Shown here: piece after piece, positions 24,257 to 34,300 of the stretch
How positions within the stretch are numbered: position 1 is the first letter of the stretch
How the letters are laid out: each line of letters begins with the position of its first letter
Assembly (NCBI GenBank): GCA_902570785.1
Contig: CACFZK010000001.1
Location: 62,001 to 126,000, forward strand
Length of the DNA: 64,000 bases
Direction of reading: 5' to 3'
Origin: an uncultured Pelagibacteraceae bacterium
GTDB taxonomy: Bacteria > Pseudomonadota > Alphaproteobacteria > Pelagibacterales > Pelagibacteraceae
Notes under the pieces: model-generated
Database searches by the model: none
What the model saw: the letters and a program-made list of their open reading frames with translations, nothing else
Told to the model about the DNA's origin: nothing
Translations under genes and position numbers: made by a program

Positions 24257-26506
24257 TTAAAATGATGTTCCTATTTGAAATTTAAATTGCTGGGTTTTAT
24301 CACTTTCTGCTGAGGATAGATCTTGAGCAAAAACAAAGTTTAATGGGCCGATTGGGGTATATATATTAGTTGCTACACCTACAGCTGACCTTATAGTGCT
24401 TGATTGTCCAATTTTAGAATCATAATCAACATGCCATAGGTTTCCTACATCTAAAAAAGCTGCTACATCTGTTTGTGTGGCATCAGGTAATAAATTTGGT
24501 AGTGCTGCCTCAAAATTCATTGCTAATGCATAATTACCACCTATATAGTCTCCAGAGTCTACTGGTCCAATTTTTCTATTTTCAAAACCTCTTAATCTTT
24601 TTGCAGGAATGTGTATTCGTTTACTTAATCTAACATCATCTTCGACAGCTACGATTCCAGCTGCATAAAATTTAAAAGCTCCTAAGACATTTTCATTAAA
24701 ACTATGATATTTGCTTAGAGTAAATCTATTAAATACAGATGAGTTTTCCTCAACATATAAGGGAAATTTTTGTGCAAATCCAATAATTGATCCACTTGTA
24801 GGCATAAATCTTCTATCCCTTGTGTCTTTTTCGACTCCATATCCAAAGGATAAGTCTGTAAACGTCCCGGCTTGTTTCTTAAGACGTTCAGAAGCTGTTC
24901 CATCAACCGTCATATCATCAAATGATAATTCAAGACTCGGTGATAAAAAAATATCATCGTACTGCTCAAATCTAGTCCCAATATTTAATTGTGTTAAGGT
25001 ATTTTCATATCCAGAATTTGGTCTATCTGTCTTTTTACTTGCGAGACCATACTCAAGAGAGTTTCCCGAAAAATTATAGTTTGGATTTATAATTGATATT
25101 CCTCCCCTTAAAGCACTTTCAGAAGCTTCTATAGAGGTATCAACAATAAGTCCTTTACCTAAGTAATTATTTTCTGTTAAAGAAAAAGACACTGTTGTTC
25201 CGTCTGTACCGGTTCCTGCACCAGCAGCAATTTCACCTGTTGGCATTTCCTCCACTATTATATCCATAACCTTTACATTATTTGATGAACCATCAGATAC
25301 TTTGTAATTTACTTTTTTAAAAATATTTTTTGATCTTAATTTTGATATAGATTTGTCAAGTTTAATTTTACTGAAGGGATCCCCCTCATCTAAAATTAAT
25401 TCTGATCTTATGACTGAGTCATTTGTTACAGTATTTCCCTGAATATTAATTCTTTCTACGATTACTTTAGGACCTTCGAAAATTTTGAATTCTAAGTCAA
25501 CAAAGTTTCCATCAATAGTTTCTGACACCGAATGAGTTACAAATTGAAGTTCATTATCATCTATCAGTTCATCAATACTTTCAAGTATTTTTGTTATCTT
25601 AAAGGGTGAATAATATGTTCCTGCAAACTTTTTAAAGTCTTTCTCTAAAATTTTGAAAATCTTTTTATCAAAAACAGGATCTATATCAGTTGAGATTTTT
25701 TTAATTCGGTATCTTTTGCCAGCATTTATATTGAATGTAAGTTCAATACCTTCTTTATCTTTAACAAACACATTACTTGATAAAATTTCAGCATCATAAT
25801 AACCTTTGCTTAAGTAATAATTTTTAAGAAGTCTTTTATCTAACTCAATTCTTTGATTATTTAAATAAATATTTCGCGAGATAAATTTCCAAAACTTGGC
25901 TTCTTCAGTTGCGATTACATCTCTGAGTCTTTTTGTTTTAATTTTTTTTTCTCCTATAAAGAAGATTTTAGTAATCTTTTCTCTTTTTCCTTTATCTATA
26001 ACAAATATTAAATCTAATAGATTATTACCGCCTTTTACTTCAGCAGTTCTAGCTTCTACGTTGGTGGAATAATAACCCAACTGATTATAAAACTCTTTGA
26101 TTATCTCAACATCTTTTTTAACATCATTTTTAATAAAAGAAGATTTTTCTTTTAATGTCATAAAATTTAAAAGAGCTTTTGTGAATTTTTTAGTCGGCTC
26201 ACCCTGTAATGTTATAGAATTAATAATGGGGTTTTCTTCAACATCTATACTTAAAATACCATTTGAAAAATTAATTGATATTTTTGAAAAAAATTTAGTG
26301 TCGTATAAATTCTTAATAATATTGTTAATTTCTTCTTGTGTGTAATCTTTATTTTTTTCAATTTCACCGTAAACAATTAGTGTTTCGTCTGAAATTCTTT
26401 CATTACCCGATATTACAATCTTATTAAGTTTTTCAGCTTTTAGTGTTGATGTGAAAAATGTGAAAATCAATAAAACTATATAAAAGATATTAAATATTTT
26501 TTTCAT
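24257..26506 (-). CDS. bamA: Outer-membrane protein assembly factor BamA
   Basis: Central Omp85 insertase of the outer membrane. Signal peptide of about 24 residues (ending STLKA before EKLNKI), several POTRA domains over about residues 25-400 (e.g. RINIQGNTVTNDSVIRSELIL in the last one), and a C-terminal beta-barrel. The conserved loop-6 motif appears as KRLRGF, and the chain ends in phenylalanine (QFKFQIGTSF), the barrel recognition signal. Its start lies 17 bases inside dxr, so rseP, which commonly separates them, is missing. Confidence 0.97.
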   Translation of the reverse strand: MKKIFNIFYIVLLIFTFFTSTLKAEKLNKIVISGNERISDETLIVYGEIEKNKDYTQEEINNIIKNLYDTKFFSKISINFSNGILSIDVEENPIINSITLQGEPTKKFTKALLNFMTLKEKSSFIKNDVKKDVEIIKEFYNQLGYYSTNVEARTAEVKGGNNLLDLIFVIDKGKREKITKIFFIGEKKIKTKRLRDVIATEEAKFWKFISRNIYLNNQRIELDKRLLKNYYLSKGYYDAEILSSNVFVKDKEGIELTFNINAGKRYRIKKISTDIDPVFDKKIFKILEKDFKKFAGTYYSPFKITKILESIDELIDDNELQFVTHSVSETIDGNFVDLEFKIFEGPKVIVERINIQGNTVTNDSVIRSELILDEGDPFSKIKLDKSISKLRSKNIFKKVNYKVSDGSSNNVKVMDIIVEEMPTGEIAAGAGTGTDGTTVSFSLTENNYLGKGLIVDTSIEASESALRGGISIINPNYNFSGNSLEYGLASKKTDRPNSGYENTLTQLNIGTRFEQYDDIFLSPSLELSFDDMTVDGTASERLKKQAGTFTDLSFGYGVEKDTRDRRFMPTSGSIIGFAQKFPLYVEENSSVFNRFTLSKYHSFNENVLGAFKFYAAGIVAVEDDVRLSKRIHIPAKRLRGFENRKIGPVDSGDYIGGNYALAMNFEAALPNLLPDATQTDVAAFLDVGNLWHVDYDSKIGQSSTIRSAVGVATNIYTPIGPLNFVFAQDLSSAESDKTQQFKFQIGTSF

Positions 26507-27674
26507 AATTTTTTGATATAATTTCTAGAGTTTTTTTTCGTGCCCAATTATCAATTTTATAAATTTCATTTATATTAGGTACCTTTTTTACAGCATATTT
26601 ATTGAAATCTCTATCCTTAAAAACTCTTTTTAAAGTCTCATAGATTCCATTATAGGGTATTTTATTTTTTACAAAACTATCAACTAAAATTTCATTGCTA
26701 GCATTGAGAATAATCGGACCTGATTTTGATAAATATTTATCCTTATTTAAGGTAACAATTGGAAATCTTTTTTTATCAACTTTTTCAAATTCAATATTTT
26801 TAAGTTTACCTAAAAAATTATTATTTTTTTTAATAATTTTATCAATATTAATTTTATTATTATATATAGCGTTTGATATTGGGATTTTCATATCTGTATC
26901 ATGATATAGAAATTTAATCTGTCCATTTTTAAAAATAACGATTGCATGTATTAAAGATTGTGGGTGAACAATAATTTCATATTTATTTGGATTAAATGAG
27001 AATAGCCTGTGAGCCTCAACTAGTTCTAATATTTTATTCATAAGATTAGATGAATCTACTGAGATTTTTTTTCCCATATTCCAGGTTGGGTGTTTATAGG
27101 CGTCTGTAGGTTTAATTTTTTTAAATGAACTAATAGGTTTTTTTAAAAAAGGGCCACCTGAAGCTGTTATATAAATTTTTTTAATATCTATGTCTCTATA
27201 ATCTTTCGTTAATTGTTTAATTGAAAAATGCTCAGAATCTATTGGGACCAATTTAGTTTTGCTTCTTTTAATTATTTTTGACAAAATATGCCAACCGCAA
27301 ATTATAGATTCTTTATTTGCTAAAAGTAGTTTTTTTGATTGTTTTGCAAATTGTATTGTAGGTTCTAGACCTGCTATTCCAACTATAGCAGCGATAGTAA
27401 TGTCAAACTTCAATTTGGATGGAACATTATCAAATTTGTTTAAAATTTTTGTCTTTGAGTTTTTAAATTTTCTTTTAACTTTATTATAAACAAAAAAATC
27501 TGTGACTATAAAGTACAATGGTCTATATAAGTTTATTTGATTGATAATTTCCCTAAAATTTGAGTTAGCTGAAAGTAGTATAATATTAAAACTTTTTTTA
27601 TCTAAATTAATAATTTGAAGAGAACTTTTGCCAATACTTCCTGTAGAACCTAAAATAGAAATTTTTTTTTTCAT
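26490..27674 (-). CDS. dxr: 1-deoxy-D-xylulose 5-phosphate reductoisomerase
   Basis: Makes 2-C-methyl-D-erythritol 4-phosphate in the MEP isoprenoid pathway. NADPH loop ILGSTGSIGKSSLQII at the N-terminus; LLANKESIICGW; metal-binding PIDSEHFSIKQ; TASGGPFLKKP; HPTWNMGKKISVDSSNLMNK; and EIIVHPQSLIHAIVIF. Length 394 is normal. The start overlaps the cdsA stop by four bases. Confidence 0.97.
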   Translation of the reverse strand: MKKKISILGSTGSIGKSSLQIINLDKKSFNIILLSANSNFREIINQINLYRPLYFIVTDFFVYNKVKRKFKNSKTKILNKFDNVPSKLKFDITIAAIVGIAGLEPTIQFAKQSKKLLLANKESIICGWHILSKIIKRSKTKLVPIDSEHFSIKQLTKDYRDIDIKKIYITASGGPFLKKPISSFKKIKPTDAYKHPTWNMGKKISVDSSNLMNKILELVEAHRLFSFNPNKYEIIVHPQSLIHAIVIFKNGQIKFLYHDTDMKIPISNAIYNNKINIDKIIKKNNNFLGKLKNIEFEKVDKKRFPIVTLNKDKYLSKSGPIILNASNEILVDSFVKNKIPYNGIYETLKRVFKDRDFNKYAVKKVPNINEIYKIDNWARKKTLEIISKNYEKNI

Positions 27675-28327
27675 GGAAATATTTTAAGAGTATACAAAAT
27701 GTAACCTAAAATAACTACAAACATTAAACCATCAATTCTATCAAAAATACCTCCGTGTCCAGGAAGTAACTTCCCAGTATCTTTAATTTTTTCTAATCTT
27801 TTAAAATAAGAAATAGTTAAGTCACCTAGTTGAGCTGCCACAGAAAAAATAATCGCTAATAAAAAGAATTTAGTTTTTAAGAAGAAATTATTATCAAAAC
27901 CAGTCATCAATTCCACAATTAAATCGATTACAAAAACAGAGAGTATAGAAAGTGTAAAAGACCCAACAACTCCTGCTATTGTCTTGTTGGGACTTATTTT
28001 TGATATTTTTTTTCCATTAAAAATCTTTCCAAAAACATACCCGCCAGTATCAGAAAATATTGTTAATATAATTATCCAAATTAATAAGAAAAAAGACGAA
28101 GCTGTATCATTTCTTAAAAATAAAAAAGCTAATAAAGATATAACTAAAATAACATCAATCAATATTATGGTTAGTTTTCTTTTAAAGACTGAAAAAACTT
28201 CGTAATTTCCTAATATTAAAATAGCATATAAGAATGACACAATATAATTGCCTCCTTTTAAAATAAAAAAAATTGATAAAGGAAATATTATTATAGATGT
28301 TAGTATTCTTTTTTTTAAATTATTCAT
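27671..28327 (-). CDS. cdsA: Phosphatidate cytidylyltransferase
   Basis: Forms CDP-diacylglycerol from phosphatidate and CTP. A polytopic membrane protein of 218 residues (shorter than the usual 260-285). The signature is near the C-terminus: LGDLTISYFKRLEKIKDTG followed by LLPGHGGIFDRIDGLMFV. Also present is the SDTGGYVFGKIFNGKK segment with the Asp pair region. N-terminal helices are fewer than in E. coli CdsA. Four-base overlaps on both sides show it is in the rpsB-lpxB unit. Confidence 0.95.
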   Translation of the reverse strand: MNNLKKRILTSIIIFPLSIFFILKGGNYIVSFLYAILILGNYEVFSVFKRKLTIILIDVILVISLLAFLFLRNDTASSFFLLIWIIILTIFSDTGGYVFGKIFNGKKISKISPNKTIAGVVGSFTLSILSVFVIDLIVELMTGFDNNFFLKTKFFLLAIIFSVAAQLGDLTISYFKRLEKIKDTGKLLPGHGGIFDRIDGLMFVVILGYILYTLKIFP

Positions 28328-29001
28328 ATTTTTCCAAAATTCCTTTTGACCTTTTTAAAACTATTTATAATTTTAATATAATCTGTGACTTTGAAGTCTG
28401 GCCATAACTTGTCAATAAAATATATTTCAGTATAAGCCATTTGCCAAAGTAAAAAATTACTTAATCTTTTTTTTCCACCTGTTCGTATTAAAATGTCAGG
28501 ATCTTTAGTATCTTTTGTATACAAATTGTTTTGAAGACTGTTAATACCTATTGGTAACTTCTTTTTCTGTACTTGTCTCACTGCATCAATAATTTCGTTT
28601 TTAGAACCGTAATTAATTGCCAAATTGACTAAAATTTTATTACATTTTTTTGTTTTTTTCATTGAGTTAATTAGTGTTAACCTAACATTTTTAGGAAGAT
28701 TTCTCATATTTCCAATTATATTAATTTTAATATTATTTTTGATTAGGTTATCAATTTCTTTATAAAAATAATAATTAATTAATTTAAAAAGGAAGGTAAT
28801 TTCTTTTTTAGGTCTTTTCCAATTTTCACTGGAAAAAGTGTAAAACGTTAAAGTAGGAACTTTAATTTTAATTGATGCTTTAACAATTTTTTCAATTATT
28901 TTAACTCCGTTTTGGTGACCAAAATTCCTATTTTTTCTTTTTTTTCTACCCCATCTACCATTACCATCCATGATAATAGCTATATGGTTAACTTTGTTCA
29001 T
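28324..29001 (-). CDS. uppS: Undecaprenyl diphosphate synthase
   Basis: cis-prenyltransferase supplying the C55 carrier for peptidoglycan and LPS. Motifs: AIIMDGNGRWGRKK with the catalytic Asp, GHQNGVKIIEKIV, FSSENWKRPKKE, NLAINYGSKNEI and the C-terminal DILIRTGGKKRLSNFLLWQ with AYTEIYFIDKLWPDF. A 225-residue enzyme. Coupled to frr and cdsA by four-base overlaps. Confidence 0.97.
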   Translation of the reverse strand: MNKVNHIAIIMDGNGRWGRKKRKNRNFGHQNGVKIIEKIVKASIKIKVPTLTFYTFSSENWKRPKKEITFLFKLINYYFYKEIDNLIKNNIKINIIGNMRNLPKNVRLTLINSMKKTKKCNKILVNLAINYGSKNEIIDAVRQVQKKKLPIGINSLQNNLYTKDTKDPDILIRTGGKKRLSNFLLWQMAYTEIYFIDKLWPDFKVTDYIKIINSFKKVKRNFGKI

Positions 29002-29555
29002 AAAGTTAAAATTTCTTTTTCTTTTTCTGACAAAATTTTTTCTATAAGAGAGATATTTTCATCGGTACTCTTTTGAACATCATTTTCAAAGTTTTTACTT
29101 TCGTCTTCCCCTATTTTTTTTTCTTTTAATAAATTTTTAATGTTATCGTTAGACTCTCTTCTTACGTTTCTTATCGAAACCTTAGCTTTTTCTCCCAAAT
29201 TTTTTAATACTTTTGTTAATTCTTTTCTCCTTTCCTCTGTAAGTTGGGGAATTCGAATTCTTAGAATTTGCCCATCAACTTGGGGATTGACTCCTAAATT
29301 TGATTTTTTAATTTCAGTGTCAACTAAATTGACATTATTTTTATCCCACACCTGTATTGAAATAGTTCTAGGCTCTGGGACAGTTACTGTAGCTAATTGG
29401 TTAATAGGCATCTTTTGTCCATAAACATCTATCCTTATTAAGTCCAACATGGCTGGATTTGCTCTACCGGTTCTTAATGTTGCAATATCTTTTTTATATG
29501 AAGAAATAGTTTTGCCCATTTTTATTGAAACCTCATTTTTATTAAATATTTCCAT
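28998..29555 (-). CDS. frr: Ribosome recycling factor
   Basis: Splits post-termination ribosomes together with EF-G. Length 185, with DIATLRTGRANPAMLDLI near the N-terminus, YGQKMPINQLATVTVPEPR in the beta domain, and the C-terminal helix with RRESNDNIKNLLKEKKIGEDE. It lies 4 bases after tsf; the UMP kinase gene pyrH, commonly between them, is not present. Confidence 0.98.
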   Translation of the reverse strand: MEIFNKNEVSIKMGKTISSYKKDIATLRTGRANPAMLDLIRIDVYGQKMPINQLATVTVPEPRTISIQVWDKNNVNLVDTEIKKSNLGVNPQVDGQILRIRIPQLTEERRKELTKVLKNLGEKAKVSIRNVRRESNDNIKNLLKEKKIGEDESKNFENDVQKSTDENISLIEKILSEKEKEILTL

Positions 29556-29559
29556 CTAT

Positions 29560-30423
29560 CTAAATTCCTTCTCCAACTTTAAATCTTACAAAATCAATAA
29601 CTTTGATTTCTCCATCATTTGAATATTGTTTCAAAAAACTACTAACTGTAATTTTAGTATCCATGATCCAGGTCTGATTAAGCAAAGTGTTTTCAGAAAT
29701 AAATTTTTTAATTTTACCATTAGCGATTTTTTCAATCATTTCAGATTTTTTACCACTATTTTTTAATTCTTCTTTAATAATTTCAAGTTCTTTCTTTAAA
29801 ATATCTTTATTAATTCCGTCATCGTTTATAGCAATTGGAGCTTGTGCTGCTATATGCATAGCAAGTTTATTTCCTACTTTATCTAGATTTTGATTATTAT
29901 CACTTGAAAGTTTTACTATAGAAATTACTTTTCCTATATTTTTTTCTGATGAATTGTGAACATAAAAAAAATTTTTACCATTATTATTAAAATATTTACT
30001 TCGCCTAATTGTTATTTTTTCACCAATTTTTGATATTAAGGTTATAAGATTTTCCTCTACTGTTTTATCATTATTCATTTTACTTTTATTTAATTTATCT
30101 AAATCAGCTTTATTAATAAAATTAATATTTGATATTTCTTTGCAAAAGGAGATAAAATCTTTGTTTTTTGCAACAAAGTCAGTTTCGCTATTAATTTCTA
30201 TTATTGAAATATTTCCATCTTTTTCGTTCACTAAAATAAGACCATCTGCAGCAACACGACTCATCTTTTTTGAAGCTTTTGCAATTCCCTTTTTTCTTAA
30301 ATATTCGATTGATTTTTCAATATCTCCATTTGTTTCTGTAATTGCTAATTTACAATCTGAAAATCCAACACCTGTAATCTCTCTTAGTTTTTTAATATTA
30401 TCTAAAATTTTTTTGTCTGACAT
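29560..30423 (-). CDS. tsf: Elongation factor Ts
   Basis: Nucleotide exchange factor for EF-Tu. N-terminal UBA-like domain (IKKLREITGVGFSDCKLAI), then KGIAKASKKMSRVAADG and INSETDFVAKNKDF, whose TDFVA motif contacts EF-Tu, and MHIAAQAPIAI in the core. Full length at 287. It follows rpsB after nine bases. Confidence 0.98.
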   Translation of the reverse strand: MSDKKILDNIKKLREITGVGFSDCKLAITETNGDIEKSIEYLRKKGIAKASKKMSRVAADGLILVNEKDGNISIIEINSETDFVAKNKDFISFCKEISNINFINKADLDKLNKSKMNNDKTVEENLITLISKIGEKITIRRSKYFNNNGKNFFYVHNSSEKNIGKVISIVKLSSDNNQNLDKVGNKLAMHIAAQAPIAINDDGINKDILKKELEIIKEELKNSGKKSEMIEKIANGKIKKFISENTLLNQTWIMDTKITVSSFLKQYSNDGEIKVIDFVRFKVGEGI

Positions 30424-30432
30424 TACTTTGGT

Positions 30433-31230
30433 TTATTTACCTAAAGTTTTTTTAGGTGTGTTACTATTTTTTTTGGATGGTTGTTCTTTTTTTTCTATTG
30501 TATTAGTTTTATTTTGAGCTTCATTGCTTATTTTATTTGTAACAATGTTTTTCTTTGCATCAATAATTGTTGATTTTAATAACTCACAGTAAAGATCAAT
30601 AGATCTTCTGGCATCATCGTTGCCTGGAATTGGATGGTTTATTCCTGTAGGATCAGAATTTGAGTCCAAAACTGCAACTATTGGTATTTTTAATTTAATC
30701 GCCTCTTTTATTGCTAAAGACTCCACATTAGTATCTATTACAAAAATCATTTCAGGAATTTTGTTCATATTTGAAATCCCCCCCAATGATCTATTTAATT
30801 TATCCTTCTCTTTTTCAAGTTTAAGTATTTCTTTTTTAGTAAATCCAATATCCTCTTTGGATAAATCTTTTTCTAGTTTTTTTAATCTTTTAATTGAATT
30901 TTGAATTGTTTGCCAATTAGTAAGCATGCCACCTAACCATCTATAATTAACATAAAACTGTTCAGTATCTTTTGCTAATTTAAGAACAGTTTCTGCAGCT
31001 TGTTTTTTAGTAGAGACAATTAAAAGCTTCCCACCTGTAGATATACATTTATGAACTTCTTTCATTGCATTTTTTATTAGAACAACAGTTTGGGTTAAAT
31101 CTATTATGTGAATTGAATTTTTCTCCCCATAAATGAACTGTTTCATTCTAGGATTCCATCTAAGGGTTTTGTGGCCGAGGTGAACACCAGCTTCTAATAA
31201 TTGTTTTATTGATACGTTAGGTATATTCAT
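30433..31230 (-). CDS. rpsB: 30S ribosomal protein S2
   Basis: The start is placed at 31230 (MNIPNVSIKQLLEAGVHLGH), the family's conserved beginning. The frame stays open a further 16 codons to 31278, but that stretch is the structured leader RNA and has no S2 similarity. Core motifs: RWNPRMKQFIYG, NYRWLGGMLTNWQTI and GNDDARRSIDLYC. The C-terminus carries a lysine/asparagine-rich extension of about 40 residues. First gene of the rpsB-lpxB unit. Confidence 0.97.
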   Translation of the reverse strand: MNIPNVSIKQLLEAGVHLGHKTLRWNPRMKQFIYGEKNSIHIIDLTQTVVLIKNAMKEVHKCISTGGKLLIVSTKKQAAETVLKLAKDTEQFYVNYRWLGGMLTNWQTIQNSIKRLKKLEKDLSKEDIGFTKKEILKLEKEKDKLNRSLGGISNMNKIPEMIFVIDTNVESLAIKEAIKLKIPIVAVLDSNSDPTGINHPIPGNDDARRSIDLYCELLKSTIIDAKKNIVTNKISNEAQNKTNTIEKKEQPSKKNSNTPKKTLGK

Positions 31231-31300
31231 AATTTTCCGGTTAAACCACCACAGCTTTCCTTTCGGACCGGTGGGCAATTGCCCTTTGCTGTGTGCGAAA
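31231..31300 (-). promoter_or_regulatory. Structured rpsB (S2) leader RNA
   Basis: A GC-richer island in a very AT-rich region. On the minus strand an outer stem pairs 31288-31293 (CACAGC) with 31250-31255 (GCUGUG). It encloses a hairpin GGGC-AAUU-GCCC (31284-31273) and a hairpin UCC-GAAA-GGA (31267-31258). CCGGU from the single-stranded segment at 31267-31271 can pair with ACCGG at 31237-31241, just before the rpsB ATG, making a pseudoknot over the ribosome-binding GGA. A structured leader before S2 was reported for Pelagibacter by comparative genomics (from memory). Autoregulation by S2 is the likely role. Confidence 0.75.
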
Positions 31301-31310
31301 TTAAATGTTT

Positions 31311-31337
31311 TTTATATTCTTTCTAATTGAAAATCAA
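31311..31337 (-). promoter_or_regulatory. Candidate promoter of the rpsB operon
   Basis: On the minus strand TTGATT (31337-31332) and TATAAA (31316-31311) are separated by 15 bases, a little short. Transcription would start near 31304, just upstream of the structured leader, which is the position expected for it. Confidence 0.4.
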
Positions 31338-31341
31338 GATG

Positions 31342-34300
31342 TTAAAAACTTATTTTTTTAATATATTCTTTATTTTTAAGAGCACTAAGCTTGCTTAAAT
31401 TAAATTTTCTACGATTTTTAAGTGAAAAAATATACATTTTTGAATTTCTATTAACTTTCAATTGAATTTTTGTTTCTCCATTATCGCTGAGTAAACTTTT
31501 TAGATCTTCCATATTGGTTTTTCCGTTTATTTCTATAGTTACATTGTCATACGATTTATTAATAAAGTCATTAATTGGTAATATATTTTTAATATTTATT
31601 CTTCTTGAATTTATAAGGTCTTTTGAACTGTCCTTTTGCAAAGTAATTAAAAATGAATTAGCGGTTTTTAATATTTCTCTATTAGCAATTAATAAATCAG
31701 AAAATAGAAATAACTCATATTCACTTTTTAAATCAGAAAATTTAATTATAGCAAATGGGGTTCCTTTCGCGCTTTTTTTCTCTTGAATAGACATGATAGT
31801 GCCAGCTACATATCCATTGGTTTCAGAGCTTTCAACATAATTTAAAAAAGATTTTATTTTAAATTCTCCAAAGTGATCTTTATAAACATTAAGTGGATGG
31901 TCAGACATATAAAATCCAATGGACTGAAATTCATTTAATAAAATATCTTTTTTTGAATCGTTTTCTTTATTTTCTATTTTAAATACAGTTTCATCGCTTT
32001 CTAGTTTATTAGAAAATAAACTAGTTTGATTACTGATTTTTTCTTCCCATAAAGTTTTGTTGAACTGAATAATTTTGGGTATAGCTTTTAATAATGACCC
32101 TCTATCACTAAACAACTCATCAAAAGCACCGGCTTTAACTAACCCTTCAAGTTGTAATTTATTGATATCTTTTGGATTAACCCTTTTTATAAAATCATTT
32201 ATTGTTTTAAATTTACCATTTTTTTTTCTTTCTTTTATAATATTTGAAACAGCCTCTTTGCCAACACTTTTTATAGCTGACAATGCATAATAGATTTTAC
32301 CTTTTTCTGATATAAAATCTGCATAAGATTTGTTTATTGATGGTCGAACTATTTCGATTTTAAGTCTTTTAAGTTCTTCTACAAATTCTCTTAATTTATC
32401 TGTATTTGATAATTCAGTAGACATAGTTGCTGCAATAAAATCTTCTGGATAATATTTTTTTAAATACGCAGTTTGGTAAGCTATTAAGGCATATGCGGCA
32501 GCGTGACTTTTGTTAAAACCGTATTCAGCAAATGGCTTAATTTTTTGAAATATAAATACCGCTATATCTTTACCTATACCATTTTTTGTAGCACCATTGA
32601 TAAATTTTTCTTCTTGTTTTTCTAATTCTTTCCTTTTTTTCTTTCCCATTGCTTTACGTAAAATATCAGCCTCTCCAGGAGAAAAATTTGCTAATTTTTG
32701 AGCTATTTGCATTACCTGCTCTTGATAAATAATTATACCATACGTTGGCTTTAAAATTTTTTCTAGACTCTCATGAATGTAATCAGGTTTTTTTAAACCA
32801 TTTTTACAATCATTGTAAATTGGAATATTATTCATAGGTCCTGGTCTATACAAGGCTACCAATGCTATTATATCTTCAAATTTATTTGGCCTCATTTGTT
32901 TTAAGGAAGATCTAACACCTGAGCTTTCAAGCTGAAAAAGTCCAGTGGTTTCTCCTGTTGAAAGCATTTCATAAACTTTACTATCTGTTAATGAAATTTT
33001 ACTTATATCTAAATCTATATTTTTACTTTTTAAAATTTTAATAGTTTTGCTAATCAGTGTTAATGTATTTAGTCCAAGTATGTCAAATTTAACTAAGCCA
33101 GCATTTTCTGAGGAGTGCATATCAAATTGTGTTGATGGTAAAAGTAGTTTTGAACTATTATCTCTGTACAGAGGAACTTCCTCAGATAGTTTCTCTCCTG
33201 TTATAACTACTCCTGCAGCATGAGTTGCAAGGTTTCTGTTGAGACCCTCAAGCTTTAATGAGAGTTCAATTAACTTTTTGACTTTAGGATTGTTTTTTTC
33301 TTCTTGTTTAAATCTTGGCTCTCGATCAATAGACTCCTGCAAACTTAATGGTCTGGATGGATCAAAAGGTATCATTTTACAAATTTTATCTACATGTCCA
33401 TAAGGTAAGCCTAATACCCTTCCAATATCTCTCAATGCCATTCTGGCTTTTAATTTACCAAATGTAATAATGTGAGCTACACCATTTTTGTACTTAGATT
33501 TTAGATAATTAAAAATTAAATCTCTTTTTTCTTCGCAAAAATCTATATCGAAGTCGGGCATTGATATCCTGTCTGGATTAAGGAATCTCTCAAAAATTAG
33601 ACCAAACTCTATTGGATCTAGGTCTGTGATATCTAAAGAATAAGCTACTAATGAACCAGCTCCAGATCCTCTTCCAGGACCTACGGGAATATCGTTTAAT
33701 TTTGCCCACTTAATATAGTCAGAAACAATTAAAAAATAACCTGAGTAATTCATTTTATGAATTATACTTAATTCATGTGATAACCTATCAAGATATTTTT
33801 TTTCGATTTTTTCTAAATTTGCTTGGTCTTTGTTTTTTAAAATAAAATTTTCTAATCTATTCTTTAAACCTTCGTTAGACAGAAATGTAAGTTCATCATT
33901 TTCGTTACGAGAGTTAGAAATTTTTATAGATGGTAGGATAGGTTTAGATTTTTTTACTTTAAAACTAAATCTGAAAGGAAAATTATAGTTATTTTCAAGG
34001 GCTTCTGGAATATCAGAATATAACTTGGTTATTTCCTCGTTGGGTCTGAAATAATGATTATCTGAATATTTTCTTCTATTGGTTTCATTGACATATGTCT
34101 TTTCACCAATACACAGTAATGCGTCATGAGCTTCGTACATATCTTTATTAATGTAAAAAACTTCTTGCGATGCAATAAGAGGGATATTTTCATTTTCAGA
34201 TAAATTTAAAAATATATCTTCTAACTTGGACTCGCCTTTGTCATTGTGTCTTTGAATTTCTAAATAAAAAGAGCTAGAAAAGTTTTTTTTTATAATTGAA

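Noticed and set aside
31231-31278. N-terminal extension of rpsB by 16 codons to an ATG at 31278
   Set aside because: The extension has no S2 similarity and covers a folded leader RNA; the conserved S2 start is at 31230.
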